Assembly: GCA_025358085.1 (NCBI GenBank)
Contig: JANYKT010000035.1
Coordinates: 1 to 61,656 of the forward strand
From: Deltaproteobacteria bacterium
GTDB lineage: Bacteria > Myxococcota > Myxococcia > Myxococcales > 40CM-4-68-19
Length of the DNA stretch: 61,656 nucleotides
Direction: 5' to 3'
In this document: positions 36,305-45,363 of the stretch, one piece after another
Layout of the letters: every line of letters begins with the position of its first letter
Numbering within the stretch: position 1 is the first letter of the stretch
Program-made: the position numbers and the translations under genes
The notes under the pieces: model-generated
What the model saw: the letters and a program-made list of their open reading frames with translations, nothing else
Databases searched by the model: none
What the model was told of the DNA's origin: nothing

Positions 36305-36336
36305 GGACGCGTCAGGTACCACGCAAGGCGATCGTG

Positions 36337-36573
36337 TCAAGCGCACAGCGCGAGCTTGTCGGCCCGCCGCATGCGCTTGAGCGCGTACTCGCGGCGGAGC
36401 GCGGCGCCCTTGCTGCGGCGCCGCTCCACATGCACCACCTCGAGAGGCCCGCGCCCGCGCGTGTATCTGGCGCCGCGCCCGCTGCGGTGGGCGGCCAGGC
36501 GCGCTTCAAGGTCGTTGGTAATGCCAGCGTAGAGCGTACCGTCGCCGCAGCGGAGCAGATAGACGATCCACAT
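36337..36573 (-). CDS. GIY-YIG nuclease-domain protein (URI type)
   Basis: The 78-residue protein is a single GIY-YIG domain: MWIVYLLRCGDGTLYAGITNDLEAR, then HRSGRGARYTRGRGPLEVV. The GIY position reads TLY and YIG reads YAG, as is usual in the small URI subfamily. Members are structure-specific or unspecific single-strand nucleases, and the cellular role is usually unknown. It is divergent from the penicillin-binding-protein gene with 60 bases between starts. Confidence 0.85.
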   Translation of the reverse strand: MWIVYLLRCGDGTLYAGITNDLEARLAAHRSGRGARYTRGRGPLEVVHVERRRSKGAALRREYALKRMRRADKLALCA

Positions 36574-36615
36574 ATTGCAGAGAGCATCGACGACCGATCG
36601 GCACTGTGCAAGCGG

Positions 36616-36624
36616 TGTTATTCT
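36616..36624 (+). promoter_or_regulatory. Extended -10 element of the penicillin-binding-protein gene
   Basis: TGTTATTCT fits the TG-N-TATAAT extended -10 with a four-of-six hexamer, and ends nine bases before the ATG at 36634. No -35 match and no Shine-Dalgarno are seen, suggesting a nearly leaderless transcript. Confidence 0.3.
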
Positions 36625-36633
36625 CCGCGCCCC

Positions 36634-39600
36634 ATGGCCAAGCGCCCCAGCGCCCCTGACACCTCCGGCAGCACCGTTGTGACGAACGATTCCGAAGTCC
36701 CGGAAGAACTCCTCCAGACGCTGCAGTCGCGGAAAGCGCCACCCCCGTCCTCGCGCGACGACGAGCCCGCCAACGATGGCGCGACTGCCTTCGTGCGCCT
36801 CGACCAGGTGGCCCCGCCCAGCCGTCCGCTTCGCGCCGCACCCATGGCGCCGCCCTCCGCGCAATCTCGCGCGCCGGGCGACGAGCCCGCCAATGACGGC
36901 GCGACCGCGTTTGTGCGCGTCGATCAGGTGCCGGCTGTGCCGGGCGGCCGCAGGAAGCCAGAGGCTGGGCCGCCGCCGCGACGGGCCGTCGATGCAGCAC
37001 CGCCGCCGAGCGCGCCGCGCAAAGGTCTCCAGGTCACGTTGCCCGACGAGGAGCCTGCAGTCCCGCCGCCGCCCAAGCGCGTAATTCCGCAGCCGGTGGC
37101 CGATGCGAAGAAGGGCCGTCGCGGCGCGTGGTGGGACGAACAGGGCAGCAAGATCCCCGATGAGCCCGAGCCTCCTCCCGAGCCTCCGCCGCCTGCGCCC
37201 GAACCTGAGCCTGAGCCGGAAGCGCCGCAGCCTTCGCCGGACGATGCCGCTGGGGCGACGGCGTTCGTGCGAGTGGCGCCGCCGCTCGCGCCGGCTCCAA
37301 GGCCGGTCAGGGCAAGCCCCGAGCCCTACCGTCCGGTCCCGGCAAGCGACTACCAGGGCCATCTCAGCAGCGAGCCTGCTGCCTGGAAGAAGTGGCTTCG
37401 CAGGTCGCTCGTCGCTGCGGCGCTGCTCGCCGTGTTCGGCGCCGCGGCCATCATCGCCGGCTACATTTATATCTCCCGCGAGATCCCGACCTTCGACTCC
37501 ATCCGCGATTACCACCCCATCGTCACCAGCCGGGTGGTCACCGCCGACGGCACCGTGGTGGGCCAATTCTATCGGGAACGCCGCACCGTCGTGAAGATGG
37601 ATCAGATTCCGCGCGTCCTGGTGCAGGCAGTGATCAGCGCCGAGGACAAGGACTTCTACAAGCACGCCGGCTTCAATCCCCTCGCCCTGGTGCGTGCCGT
37701 GGTGGTGGACGCCTTGTCCGGCCGCAAGCGGCTGGGCGCGTCGACCATTACCCAGCAGGTGGTGAAGAATTTCTTTCTCACCAGCGAGAAGAAGTGGAAA
37801 CGCAAGTTGAAAGAGCTGTTGCTGGCGGCGCGCCTGGAGAGGAACCTGTCGAAAGACGATATCCTCTTCCTCTATTTGAATCATATCAACTTCGGCAAAG
37901 CGCACTATGGGGTTGAAGAGGCATCTCTCTATTACTTCAACAAGCATGTACAGGACATCGACCTGGGCGAAGCCGCCATCCTCGCCGGACTGCCGCAGAA
38001 TCCTTCGCGCATCAATCCGCGCCGCCATGCCGATCGTGCGAAGCACCGCCGCGATTACGTGCTTGCGCGCATGCGCGCCAATCACTTCATCAGCGACGAC
38101 GACTACCAGCGCGAGACCGAAAAGCCGATCGTCCTCCCACTTCCGCCGGCTGACCCCCCCGGCGCCTGGTACCTCGCGGAGGTCCGCCGCCAGTTGGTCG
38201 CGCAGTTCGGCGACGCCGCGGTTGATACGGCTGGCCTCACCGTCGAAGTGGCGATGGACGTCAGGCTGCAAGCCGCGGCCGAGGCGGCCGTGCAGGACGG
38301 CCTCCGCGCCGTGGACAAGCGGCAAGGCTTTCGCGGACCCGAGCTGAAGATCGACCCGGACCAGCTCGACGCGACCCGCGCCGCGCTGGGGCGCAAGCTC
38401 GGGCAGGTGCAGCCCTCCCCCGACGTGGCGCAGATCCTCGACCTGGAAGGAATCCGCTCGCGCGTCGTGAAACCGAAGAGCGCGGCTGTCATTGATGATG
38501 AAAAGAACTCCGGCGACAACACCCCGAAGGCCAGGAAGAAGGCAAAAAAGAAGGTCGTCGTCGATGACGCGGATCCGGGCGAAGCCGAGCCCGCGGCCGA
38601 CTCCGCAGCCGATGGCGGCAATCCCGAGCGAATGGCGCCCGAGGCCATCGCGCGCGCCGCCCGCGTGCGCGTGCTGGAGCAGAACGGCATCTATGCCGGC
38701 ATCGTCACCGCCGTTACGCGCGGCGAGGCAACCGTCGAATTAGCGCCCGGCGTGGACGGACCCGTTCCCTTCGCCACCATGACCTGGGCGCGGCCGTTCA
38801 AGCCCGAGCATTCGACTCCGCAGCCACGCAATCCGGCCGACATCCTCGCCATCGGCGACGTCGTCTCCGTGCGCGTCACCCGCTTCGCCACCACGCGCGA
38901 CTCGGCTACGCACGTTCGCGTGCAGCGCCTCGAGCTCGCGCTGGAGCAGGCGCCACTCGTGCAGGGCGCCTTCGTCGGCATCGACCTGCGTACGCGCGGG
39001 GTGCTCGCCATCGTCGGCGGATTCGACGCCGCCACCTCCTCGTTCAATCGCGCCACGCAGGCCAAGCGACAGCCGGGCTCGTCGTTCAAGCCGTTTCTCT
39101 ACGCAGCCGCGCTGGACAGCGGCAAGTACACGCCGGCCACGAAGATGGACGACTCGCCCGAGGTCATCGTCGACCCGTGGACCGGCAAGTCCTGGAAGCC
39201 GCAGAACTTCGAGCGCGACGAGTTCGCCGGGCGCATCACGCTGCGCAAGGCCTTAGCCGAATCCAAGAACACCGTCGCGGTCAAGCTCCTGCTCGAGCTG
39301 GGCCTCGACAAGGTCCGGTCGATGGCGCTGGCCGCCGGCCTCACCTCGGAGATCCCGCAGAGCTACACCGCCGCGCTCGGCACTGGCGAGGTCGGCCTGC
39401 TCGAGGAGACGAACGCCTATGCGACCATCGCCTCGCAGGGTCGCCGCGCCGATCCGGTCTTCATTCGCAAGGTCGTCTCGCGCGATGGCAGCACCATGTT
39501 CGAATCGAAGTCCGAGCCGCAGCAGATGATGAAGGCCGAGACGGCGTATCTCACCGCGGACCTCATGCGCTCGGTGATCGACGACCCGGCCGGCACCGCG

Positions 39601-39978
39601 CACTCGCTCTCGGCGCTGGGCCGGCCCGCCGCCGGAAAGACCGGCACCGCCAGCGAGCACCGCGACGGCTGGTTTGTCGGCTTCACGCCCAGCTTCATCG
39701 CCGGCGCCTGGGTGGGCTTCGACGACCACCGGATGCTGGGCTCGATCGAAACCGGCGGGCACTGCGCGGGGCCTATCTGGCTCTCGTGGATGCGCGCGGC
39801 GACGGCCAACCAGCCGCGCGACGAGTGGCCGGCACCGCCGCCTGGCGTCACCGTGGTCAAGGTCAACCGGACTTCGGGGGCGCTCGCGAGCGACAGCGAC
39901 CCGTACGCGGTGCGCGAGGTCTTCATGACCGGCACTGAACCGGCCGCGGCGGCCGAGCAAGAGGCCGCGCCGTCGTAG
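36634..39978 (+). CDS. Class A penicillin-binding protein (PBP1A type) with long cytoplasmic tail
   Basis: This bifunctional glycosyltransferase/transpeptidase builds peptidoglycan. The 1114-residue protein has an unusual Pro/Glu-rich cytoplasmic tail of about 255 residues with three TAFVR motifs (bases 36784, 36904 and 37258). One membrane span follows at about 256-281. The glycosyltransferase domain has AVISAEDKDFYKHAG and ASTITQQVVKNFFL. A periplasmic linker carries a charged insertion (bases 38461-38646). The transpeptidase has Ser816 in SSFK, SKN near 877 and KTGT near 1002. E. coli PBP1a is about 850 residues with a very short tail. The ATG is the first in frame after the promoter-like TATTCT. 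Confidence 0.95.
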   Translation: MAKRPSAPDTSGSTVVTNDSEVPEELLQTLQSRKAPPPSSRDDEPANDGATAFVRLDQVAPPSRPLRAAPMAPPSAQSRAPGDEPANDGATAFVRVDQVPAVPGGRRKPEAGPPPRRAVDAAPPPSAPRKGLQVTLPDEEPAVPPPPKRVIPQPVADAKKGRRGAWWDEQGSKIPDEPEPPPEPPPPAPEPEPEPEAPQPSPDDAAGATAFVRVAPPLAPAPRPVRASPEPYRPVPASDYQGHLSSEPAAWKKWLRRSLVAAALLAVFGAAAIIAGYIYISREIPTFDSIRDYHPIVTSRVVTADGTVVGQFYRERRTVVKMDQIPRVLVQAVISAEDKDFYKHAGFNPLALVRAVVVDALSGRKRLGASTITQQVVKNFFLTSEKKWKRKLKELLLAARLERNLSKDDILFLYLNHINFGKAHYGVEEASLYYFNKHVQDIDLGEAAILAGLPQNPSRINPRRHADRAKHRRDYVLARMRANHFISDDDYQRETEKPIVLPLPPADPPGAWYLAEVRRQLVAQFGDAAVDTAGLTVEVAMDVRLQAAAEAAVQDGLRAVDKRQGFRGPELKIDPDQLDATRAALGRKLGQVQPSPDVAQILDLEGIRSRVVKPKSAAVIDDEKNSGDNTPKARKKAKKKVVVDDADPGEAEPAADSAADGGNPERMAPEAIARAARVRVLEQNGIYAGIVTAVTRGEATVELAPGVDGPVPFATMTWARPFKPEHSTPQPRNPADILAIGDVVSVRVTRFATTRDSATHVRVQRLELALEQAPLVQGAFVGIDLRTRGVLAIVGGFDAATSSFNRATQAKRQPGSSFKPFLYAAALDSGKYTPATKMDDSPEVIVDPWTGKSWKPQNFERDEFAGRITLRKALAESKNTVAVKLLLELGLDKVRSMALAAGLTSEIPQSYTAALGTGEVGLLEETNAYATIASQGRRADPVFIRKVVSRDGSTMFESKSEPQQMMKAETAYLTADLMRSVIDDPAGTAHSLSALGRPAAGKTGTASEHRDGWFVGFTPSFIAGAWVGFDDHRMLGSIETGGHCAGPIWLSWMRAATANQPRDEWPAPPPGVTVVKVNRTSGALASDSDPYAVREVFMTGTEPAAAAEQEAAPS

Positions 39979-40027
39979 GAGGATTTTTACCAGGCGCCCC
40001 GCTGAGCACCCGATCTCCGGTCCCAGG

Positions 40028-42274
40028 TCAGCGAACAGCGCTGGCCTTGATGGCGGCCTTCCCTTCCTTCTCGTAGACCAGGAAGCGCACGCCGATGCAG
40101 TTGTGCTTCGCCATCAGGTCCGCGCGGTTCTTGCGGAGCTTGGTGGCGAAGCTCTCAAAGGTGATCCGGTCCGCCGGCTCGCCCAGTTCCACCTTCAATT
40201 CGCGAAACTTTTCGAAAGTTTCCTGCCAGTGCAGCTCGTCGGGGTCGGCTTCGGTTGCGAGCGCGAAGTCGCTGAGCGTGATGTCCCTGGCGGCCGTCGG
40301 CGGATCCCCTCCGGGCGCTGGCTCAACGCGGTCACCGACGGCCTCATGCGTGTGCCCGGCCTCATGGTGCGCCCCCGCCGCCGGGTGACCGTCCTCGTCG
40401 AAGAGCGCGGCCGGTCCGGGCACAGCCGTTGCGAAAGGGTCACCAGCCGGCATCGTCTTCTGGTTTGAAGCCGGCCTCATGAACGCGTCGTCCGCGGTCG
40501 GCTCGGCCTGCGCGCCGTTCCGCGGCATCGTGAAGAAATCGGCCGCCGCAGCGGAGCGCCCGCCCGGGGCCGGCATCGCGAATGCATCGGCGGGCGGCAT
40601 CGCGCGGCCGGCAGGCGGCGTCGCCGCGGGGTCGATTGCGCTCTCGGGCAGCGCCTCGGCCTCGCCCGCCGCGGGGTCGTCCTTCTCGCGCAGCTTGTCG
40701 AGCAGCGCAGCGCTGACCGGTTCGATGCGGGTCGGCTCATCGCCCGGAAAATATTCTTGCTGCGCGAGGCCGAGACCGCCGTAATCGGGCTTCGATAGCG
40801 CGATGAGCTCGTCGCTGGGACGACCCGGCGCCGTGGTGTCCGGAGAAATTTCGCGGAGAGCGGACCGGACCACGGGCGAAAGTTCCGCAGGCTGCAAGGA
40901 AGAGTGCGCATCTTCGAGCAAGCCGGCGAAGCTGAAGTCGCTTTTGCCCGCATCGGGCTCGGAAGCGAAGGGCGCGTGGGGCGCCGCGAAGACCGCGGTG
41001 GACTCCGGCTGGTCGTCGTCGAGGAGCTCTTCCGCTGGAGCCGCAAGCACTTCCGCGTGCGCCCGGTCGGCTGCAATTGCGGCGACATCCGCGGCAACAT
41101 CCACCGGAGGAAAAACCTCGAGCGGCTGCCCCGGAAGCGGCTTGGCGTACTCCCCCGAGGGGCCCTCGCCTTCGCGCCACGGCACGTCGCGCGGCGCAGG
41201 TTGCGCGGCGGCCATGATTGGATTGCCGACATCGAGCGATGGCTGCGGAGCTGCATCCTCGAGGGCTGGCGCAGGGTCCGACATCCCCGTGCGCTCCGGC
41301 GTGGGCCGAGGCCGAAGAGCGTGCTGCGGCGCCTGTTCGGCCCCGGCCACGGCCTCAGGCGCGTTCACAGGTCCGCGGATGAGCAGGCCCCAGAGGAACG
41401 ACAGCAGCAGGAAGCCGACCAGCGCGAACAGGTAGAACGCCTGGTAGCGCGCCAGCCAACCGAGGTACGGCGAGGCAGGAACGGTCAGCGCGGCCTGCAC
41501 GCCGGCGCCCAGCGGCACCAGCGCTCCGCGCACGGCATAACGGGTCGCGCCTCGCGGGAGCCGGCCCGACAGCGCGGTGCCGATGACCGGCAGCCTGACC
41601 TGCAGCACGCCATAGCCTGGGGCGGGAGCGGCGGCCCAGCGTGCGAGGCGGACGCGGTCCTCGGCGGGCAGCGACGAGGCCACGGGCTTCCCGCCCTGCA
41701 GCAGCGTCACGTCGGCGTCCAACTGGCTGCGGAGCTGAGCGGCCATGCGGTCGTCCACGAGCATGCCGACAATCACCACGGCGGCGTTGCCCGGGATGCG
41801 CGCGACGGCGACGCGGTAGAGCGCACCTTCAACGCTTGCGAAGCTGGCCGGGGGCGCGCCCTCGAGCCCCGCCTTGACCAGCGGCAAAGCCAAAACGTCG
41901 TCGAGCGACTGCGCCGCTTTCGCGCGCCGCGAGACGATCGCGCCCTGCGCGCTGGCGACGATCAGCAGGTCGGGGTCGGGGGAAAGCGCTGCGGCTGCGG
42001 CGCGAAGCGCGCGCTCGTCGGGCTTGCCGAGCGGCTGGGTCGGATCGACTGGAGGCCGCGTCGCCTCGATGAGATCAGGACTGGCGGCGACCGCGCGAGG
42101 CGCGAGCCGGGCATCGATCAGATCGAGCTGGCCCTTGAGCGCGTTCGCCGCGAGCGCCACCCGCGCCCGCACTGTTTCTTCACCGGTCTGCGCGATGCGC
42201 AGTGATACGAGCCCCAGGTTGATGGCGAGCATCAACGCCACCACCACGGCAAAGATCCACATCCTCATCCGCAT
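40028..42274 (-). CDS. Membrane sensor-like protein of the MXAN_5187 type
   Basis: The 748-residue protein has a membrane span at about 5-27, an extracytoplasmic domain of about 250 residues resembling a Cache-type sensor (ALSPDPDLLIVASAQGAIVSRR), and a second span at about 280-305. About 350 residues of disordered Pro/Ala/Asp-rich sequence follow. The conserved C-terminal domain of about 70 residues (ITFESFATKLRKNRADL, VRFLVYEKEGKAAIKASAVR) resembles, from memory, the myxobacterial MXAN_5187 family. No HAMP, kinase or methyl-accepting domain is present. GGAGG lies 12 bases before the ATG. It is convergent with the penicillin-binding-protein gene. Confidence 0.8.
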   Translation of the reverse strand: MRMRMWIFAVVVALMLAINLGLVSLRIAQTGEETVRARVALAANALKGQLDLIDARLAPRAVAASPDLIEATRPPVDPTQPLGKPDERALRAAAAALSPDPDLLIVASAQGAIVSRRAKAAQSLDDVLALPLVKAGLEGAPPASFASVEGALYRVAVARIPGNAAVVIVGMLVDDRMAAQLRSQLDADVTLLQGGKPVASSLPAEDRVRLARWAAAPAPGYGVLQVRLPVIGTALSGRLPRGATRYAVRGALVPLGAGVQAALTVPASPYLGWLARYQAFYLFALVGFLLLSFLWGLLIRGPVNAPEAVAGAEQAPQHALRPRPTPERTGMSDPAPALEDAAPQPSLDVGNPIMAAAQPAPRDVPWREGEGPSGEYAKPLPGQPLEVFPPVDVAADVAAIAADRAHAEVLAAPAEELLDDDQPESTAVFAAPHAPFASEPDAGKSDFSFAGLLEDAHSSLQPAELSPVVRSALREISPDTTAPGRPSDELIALSKPDYGGLGLAQQEYFPGDEPTRIEPVSAALLDKLREKDDPAAGEAEALPESAIDPAATPPAGRAMPPADAFAMPAPGGRSAAAADFFTMPRNGAQAEPTADDAFMRPASNQKTMPAGDPFATAVPGPAALFDEDGHPAAGAHHEAGHTHEAVGDRVEPAPGGDPPTAARDITLSDFALATEADPDELHWQETFEKFRELKVELGEPADRITFESFATKLRKNRADLMAKHNCIGVRFLVYEKEGKAAIKASAVR

Positions 42275-42368
42275 GCCTACCTGCTACCTCCACTCGGCGG
42301 CGGGGTCAAACAAACGCAGCCGCGGCGCCGTTCGAGCCGAAGCGCGCTGCGATCTCTGCCGAACACGC

Positions 42369-43424
42369 TCATTCGGGGCTGTCTGCGTCCGCCTTCATCA
42401 CCTCGCGCAGCACGGCGATGGCGTAGCTGCCGCGCGGCAGCGAGAAGGTCAGCGTGAGCGTGTCGCCCGAGGCGCTGGCGCCGAGGTCCTCGACCGGCAC
42501 GCGGTAGGATCGGCGCGCTCCCTCCATCTCGCCGCCGCCCGCCGAGAACGAGCGCGGGTCGATGTTGGCCTCGGCGATGACCGCCTCCTCGCGCAGGAGC
42601 GCCGGGCCGCGCGCCGCGAAGAGGGAATGGCCGGGGAGCGGCCCCGCCGGATCGATCTCGGCCGCCTGCACCCGTGTGGTGTCGGCCACCGGGTCCTCGC
42701 AGACAAAGAGCCCGCCGGTGACGCGCTTTTTCAGCACATCGCCCTCGAGTGCCTTGGCCATGAGCCCATCGGTGATGCGCGCCGAGAGACAGCGGTTGAA
42801 CAGCTCCGACTGCAACGCGGAGAGCGCGAGCTTGCGGAGGAAGCGATCGCGCCCGGCGCGGGCCGCCGCGGGGTCGCGCGCGAGCAGGGCCGCGCCCAAT
42901 GCAGCGTTGTCCTGCCGCTGGCCGAAGCGCTGGGGGCCGAAAAGATTCGCGGCACCGTGCTGCCGGAGAAAGTCGCAGACGCGCCCCGAGCGGGCCGGAT
43001 CGCAGCTGCGGATCACGATGGAGAAGCGATTGCCGCGCAGGTGCCCGGTTCGCAGCTTGTTGCCGTGGCGCCGCGCCTCGAGCACCTGCCAGCCCGAGCC
43101 CTTGAGGGCCAGCGGATCGCCCGTTACCGCGCGCGCCGGCAAACTGATTCGCTGCACCGTGACCGCGCGTTTGTCTTTGAGGCCTGCGGTGCCGATCTCG
43201 CGGTCGGGCAGGTGCAGCGCCGCTGCCAACTCGCCGACCACGTCTTGTGTGGTGCGCCCCCGCTTCTCGATGGTCAGGTAGAGGTGCTCGCCTTCGCCGG
43301 ACAGCTCGTACAGCGACAACTCCTCGACGCGGAAATCGTCCTCCGAGACGCGCACCGAGCCGCCCGTGCCGGGCAGATCCGGCGTCAGGAGTGGAATGGA
43401 CCGGGGCGCGAAGTCAGAGCGCAA
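42369..43424 (-). CDS. truD: tRNA pseudouridine synthase D
   Basis: TruD makes pseudouridine 13 in tRNA. The 351-residue protein has EDDFRVEELSLYELSGEGEHLYL, the catalytic-aspartate motif GTAGLKDKRAVTVQ, and RGNRFSIVIR and NLFGPQRFG. The proposed start is TTG at 43422-43424, overlapping the stop of the upstream gene. It gives an N-terminus (RSIPLLTPDLPGTGG) like that of other TruD proteins. No ATG or GTG gives a complete N-terminus without reading far into the previous gene. Confidence 0.93.
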   Translation of the reverse strand: MRSDFAPRSIPLLTPDLPGTGGSVRVSEDDFRVEELSLYELSGEGEHLYLTIEKRGRTTQDVVGELAAALHLPDREIGTAGLKDKRAVTVQRISLPARAVTGDPLALKGSGWQVLEARRHGNKLRTGHLRGNRFSIVIRSCDPARSGRVCDFLRQHGAANLFGPQRFGQRQDNAALGAALLARDPAAARAGRDRFLRKLALSALQSELFNRCLSARITDGLMAKALEGDVLKKRVTGGLFVCEDPVADTTRVQAAEIDPAGPLPGHSLFAARGPALLREEAVIAEANIDPRSFSAGGGEMEGARRSYRVPVEDLGASASGDTLTLTFSLPRGSYAIAVLREVMKADADSPE

Positions 43425-44307
43425 GGTATCCGGCGCCCAGGAGCTTGTAGACTGCCTTGGTCGCCTCAAACTCGCCGAGCGCGCTCTTCGCCGCCAGGTC
43501 CGCCACCGTGCGGGTACCGTCGCTGAGCGCGTGCACCAGCGACATCTCGCTCGTGGTGGTCTCGCCATCCGGCTGTGGGAATGGTTTGCCGGTGGGTCGC
43601 GGCCGCATCTCCGGGGAGAAGACGCGGGTGCGGTAAAGTTCCATTTCGTCCAGCCGGCGCAAGCCGTCGAGCAGCAAGGCCTGGGTGTCCAGCCCGAGCG
43701 AAACCGGCAGCGCCGTGCGATCGACGCCGCGCAGGAAGACGAAGCTGCCCGCTCGCGTGACCAGCAAGCCCAGGAAGATCTCCACCGCCTGGTGGCGCAA
43801 ACCGCCTGTGACGTCCTCTGCCGCCAGGACTTTCTGTTCGACCAGCAATTGTCCGATCCGGCAATGCTGGTCGCGCGCTCCCTGCAGCGCGAGCGCTGCG
43901 TCGACCTTTTCGCGCTCGGCGAGGCCCATGCGGCAAAGCAGCTCTCCCAGCCGCTCGCCGGAACTGGTGGAGCATGCCCAGGCGACGTTTCCGTCGATGA
44001 ACACCAGCGCGCGTTCGACGCCGTCTGCGCGCGTGAGCAGCACGCCCGTGCGCCGTCCCTGGTGGAGAAAGTTGAGCAGGTCCGAGGGCTGCATCTCGGC
44101 GAGGTCACCAGCGAGCACTGCGCCGCTGGGATGCAGCTGGTGTAAGCCGCCCATCAGTCCGTCGGCGCGGTCGCGCAGGGCCAGCAGCAGTTCCGACGGT
44201 GTCTCGAGGAGCCTCCACGCGCCGCTGCTCTGCGCGAGGTGTTTTCTCGCGCCTTCAGTGGGTGCGGAAGGCGAACCCTCGGCGTCGATGAGAAGATCGT
44301 CGTTCAA
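43414..44307 (-). CDS. DUF4388 (PATAN-type) domain protein
   Basis: The 297-residue protein contains AVLAGDLAEMQPSDLLNFLHQGRRTGVLL, the signature of the DUF4388/PATAN domain. That domain is frequent in myxobacterial and cyanobacterial signalling proteins. It is followed by a helical region and a C-terminal winged-helix-like part (LVHALSDGTRTVADLAAKSALGEFEATKAVYKLL). The TTG at 44305-44307 is preferred because GGGAGG lies seven bases upstream. A second TTG eight codons earlier (44331) would also keep the frame. It overlaps truD. A regulatory role is inferred from family context. Confidence 0.78.
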   Translation of the reverse strand: MNDDLLIDAEGSPSAPTEGARKHLAQSSGAWRLLETPSELLLALRDRADGLMGGLHQLHPSGAVLAGDLAEMQPSDLLNFLHQGRRTGVLLTRADGVERALVFIDGNVAWACSTSSGERLGELLCRMGLAEREKVDAALALQGARDQHCRIGQLLVEQKVLAAEDVTGGLRHQAVEIFLGLLVTRAGSFVFLRGVDRTALPVSLGLDTQALLLDGLRRLDEMELYRTRVFSPEMRPRPTGKPFPQPDGETTTSEMSLVHALSDGTRTVADLAAKSALGEFEATKAVYKLLGAGYLAL

Positions 44308-44415
44308 CGCCTGGCCTCCCGGGCCGCACAATGGTTTGAGCCTGCGAGAAATTTCAAGGGGCAGGCGCCTTCGCGGTCTCGGGCGCGCCTGTCCCTGAAT
44401 GCCACCCCAAAAGAT

Positions 44416-45315
44416 CTACTCCTTGTCCCAGCCGCCCTTGCTGCGCTGCCACTCTTCTTCGTCCCGCGCCGAAAGCTCGAGGTATTCCAGCTTGAGCGGC
44501 AGCGTGTACATCCGGCCCTCGAAGTAGAGCGACGGGGTAGCGCGGACGCCGGCGCCGAGACCCTCATTTTTCTCCCGCTCGATCAGCGCATCGAACTTGC
44601 CGGCATAGACTTCTTTCAGCATCTGGTTGCCGTCGAGCCCCAGTTCCTTTGCAAACAACTTCAGATTTGCGTCGTCCAGCTCCTCCTGGTGGGCAAAGAG
44701 GCGGTCCGACATGTCCCAGAACTTGTCCTTGCCCCGGGCGTATTCGGCGCAGGCTGCCGCCACTTGCGCGCGCGGGTGCATGGGTAGCGGAAAATATTTT
44801 GAGCACAAACGAACTTTGCCCGGCATGGCCTGGACAAAGTCGTGCAGCGTCTTGCTCGAAGCTGCGCAATGCGGACATTGGAAATCCGAGTACTCGGTGA
44901 CCGTAACCTTTGCTTTCGGGTCGCCCAGAAGGCCGCAGTCGTTGTCGCGCAGCTTCTGCCGCTTCTCCTTGAAGGAGGCGTAATAGCGCTCGACCATTTC
45001 GATGATCACGCTGGGCGTGTACCCCTCGAGGAGCAACACCTTGACGAGCGCGGTCATGCGCAGCGCGTGCGTGTCCTTGACCGTCCCGGCAAGACAGCGT
45101 GAAAGGGTGTCGTTGCACCCGGCATAGTCGAAGGTGTCGCCGGCGATCTCGAGGAACTGCGCGCGCTGTGCATCGTTCAATCCGGAGAGGTCCGCGCGCG
45201 GCAGGATCTGGCGGGCTCGCTGCTCGCTCAGCTCCTGCGCGGAGTCGGCGGCGACGGCGGTTCGCGACCCGGCAAGCAGGACAAGAGCACAGAGGAAAAG
45301 TGTGGGGAATCTCAT
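44416..45315 (-). CDS. Secreted DsbA-like thioredoxin-fold protein (CPHC)
   Basis: The 299-residue protein has a signal peptide (cleavage near residue 23, after AVAA). A helical N-terminal region of about 100 residues contains a Cys67/Cys74 pair. A DsbA/DsbG-type domain starts near 130, with the redox motif Cys147-Pro-His-Cys150 in YSDFQCPHC and the cis-proline segment VRATPSLYFEGR. CPHC is the motif of strong disulphide oxidants. It probably oxidises or isomerises disulphides in the periplasm, fitting a genome with many cysteine-rich lipoproteins. The extra N-terminal region is not part of classical DsbA. Confidence 0.88.
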   Translation of the reverse strand: MRFPTLFLCALVLLAGSRTAVAADSAQELSEQRARQILPRADLSGLNDAQRAQFLEIAGDTFDYAGCNDTLSRCLAGTVKDTHALRMTALVKVLLLEGYTPSVIIEMVERYYASFKEKRQKLRDNDCGLLGDPKAKVTVTEYSDFQCPHCAASSKTLHDFVQAMPGKVRLCSKYFPLPMHPRAQVAAACAEYARGKDKFWDMSDRLFAHQEELDDANLKLFAKELGLDGNQMLKEVYAGKFDALIEREKNEGLGAGVRATPSLYFEGRMYTLPLKLEYLELSARDEEEWQRSKGGWDKE

Positions 45316-45363
45316 GCGCGGCGGAACCTAGCACAATGGTCTGACATGGCTAACGGTGAGACC

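Noticed and set aside
36334-36633. Upstream in-frame extension of the penicillin-binding protein by 100 codons
   Set aside because: It would overlap the GIY-YIG gene on the other strand and the promoter-like TATTCT; the ATG at 36634 is favoured.
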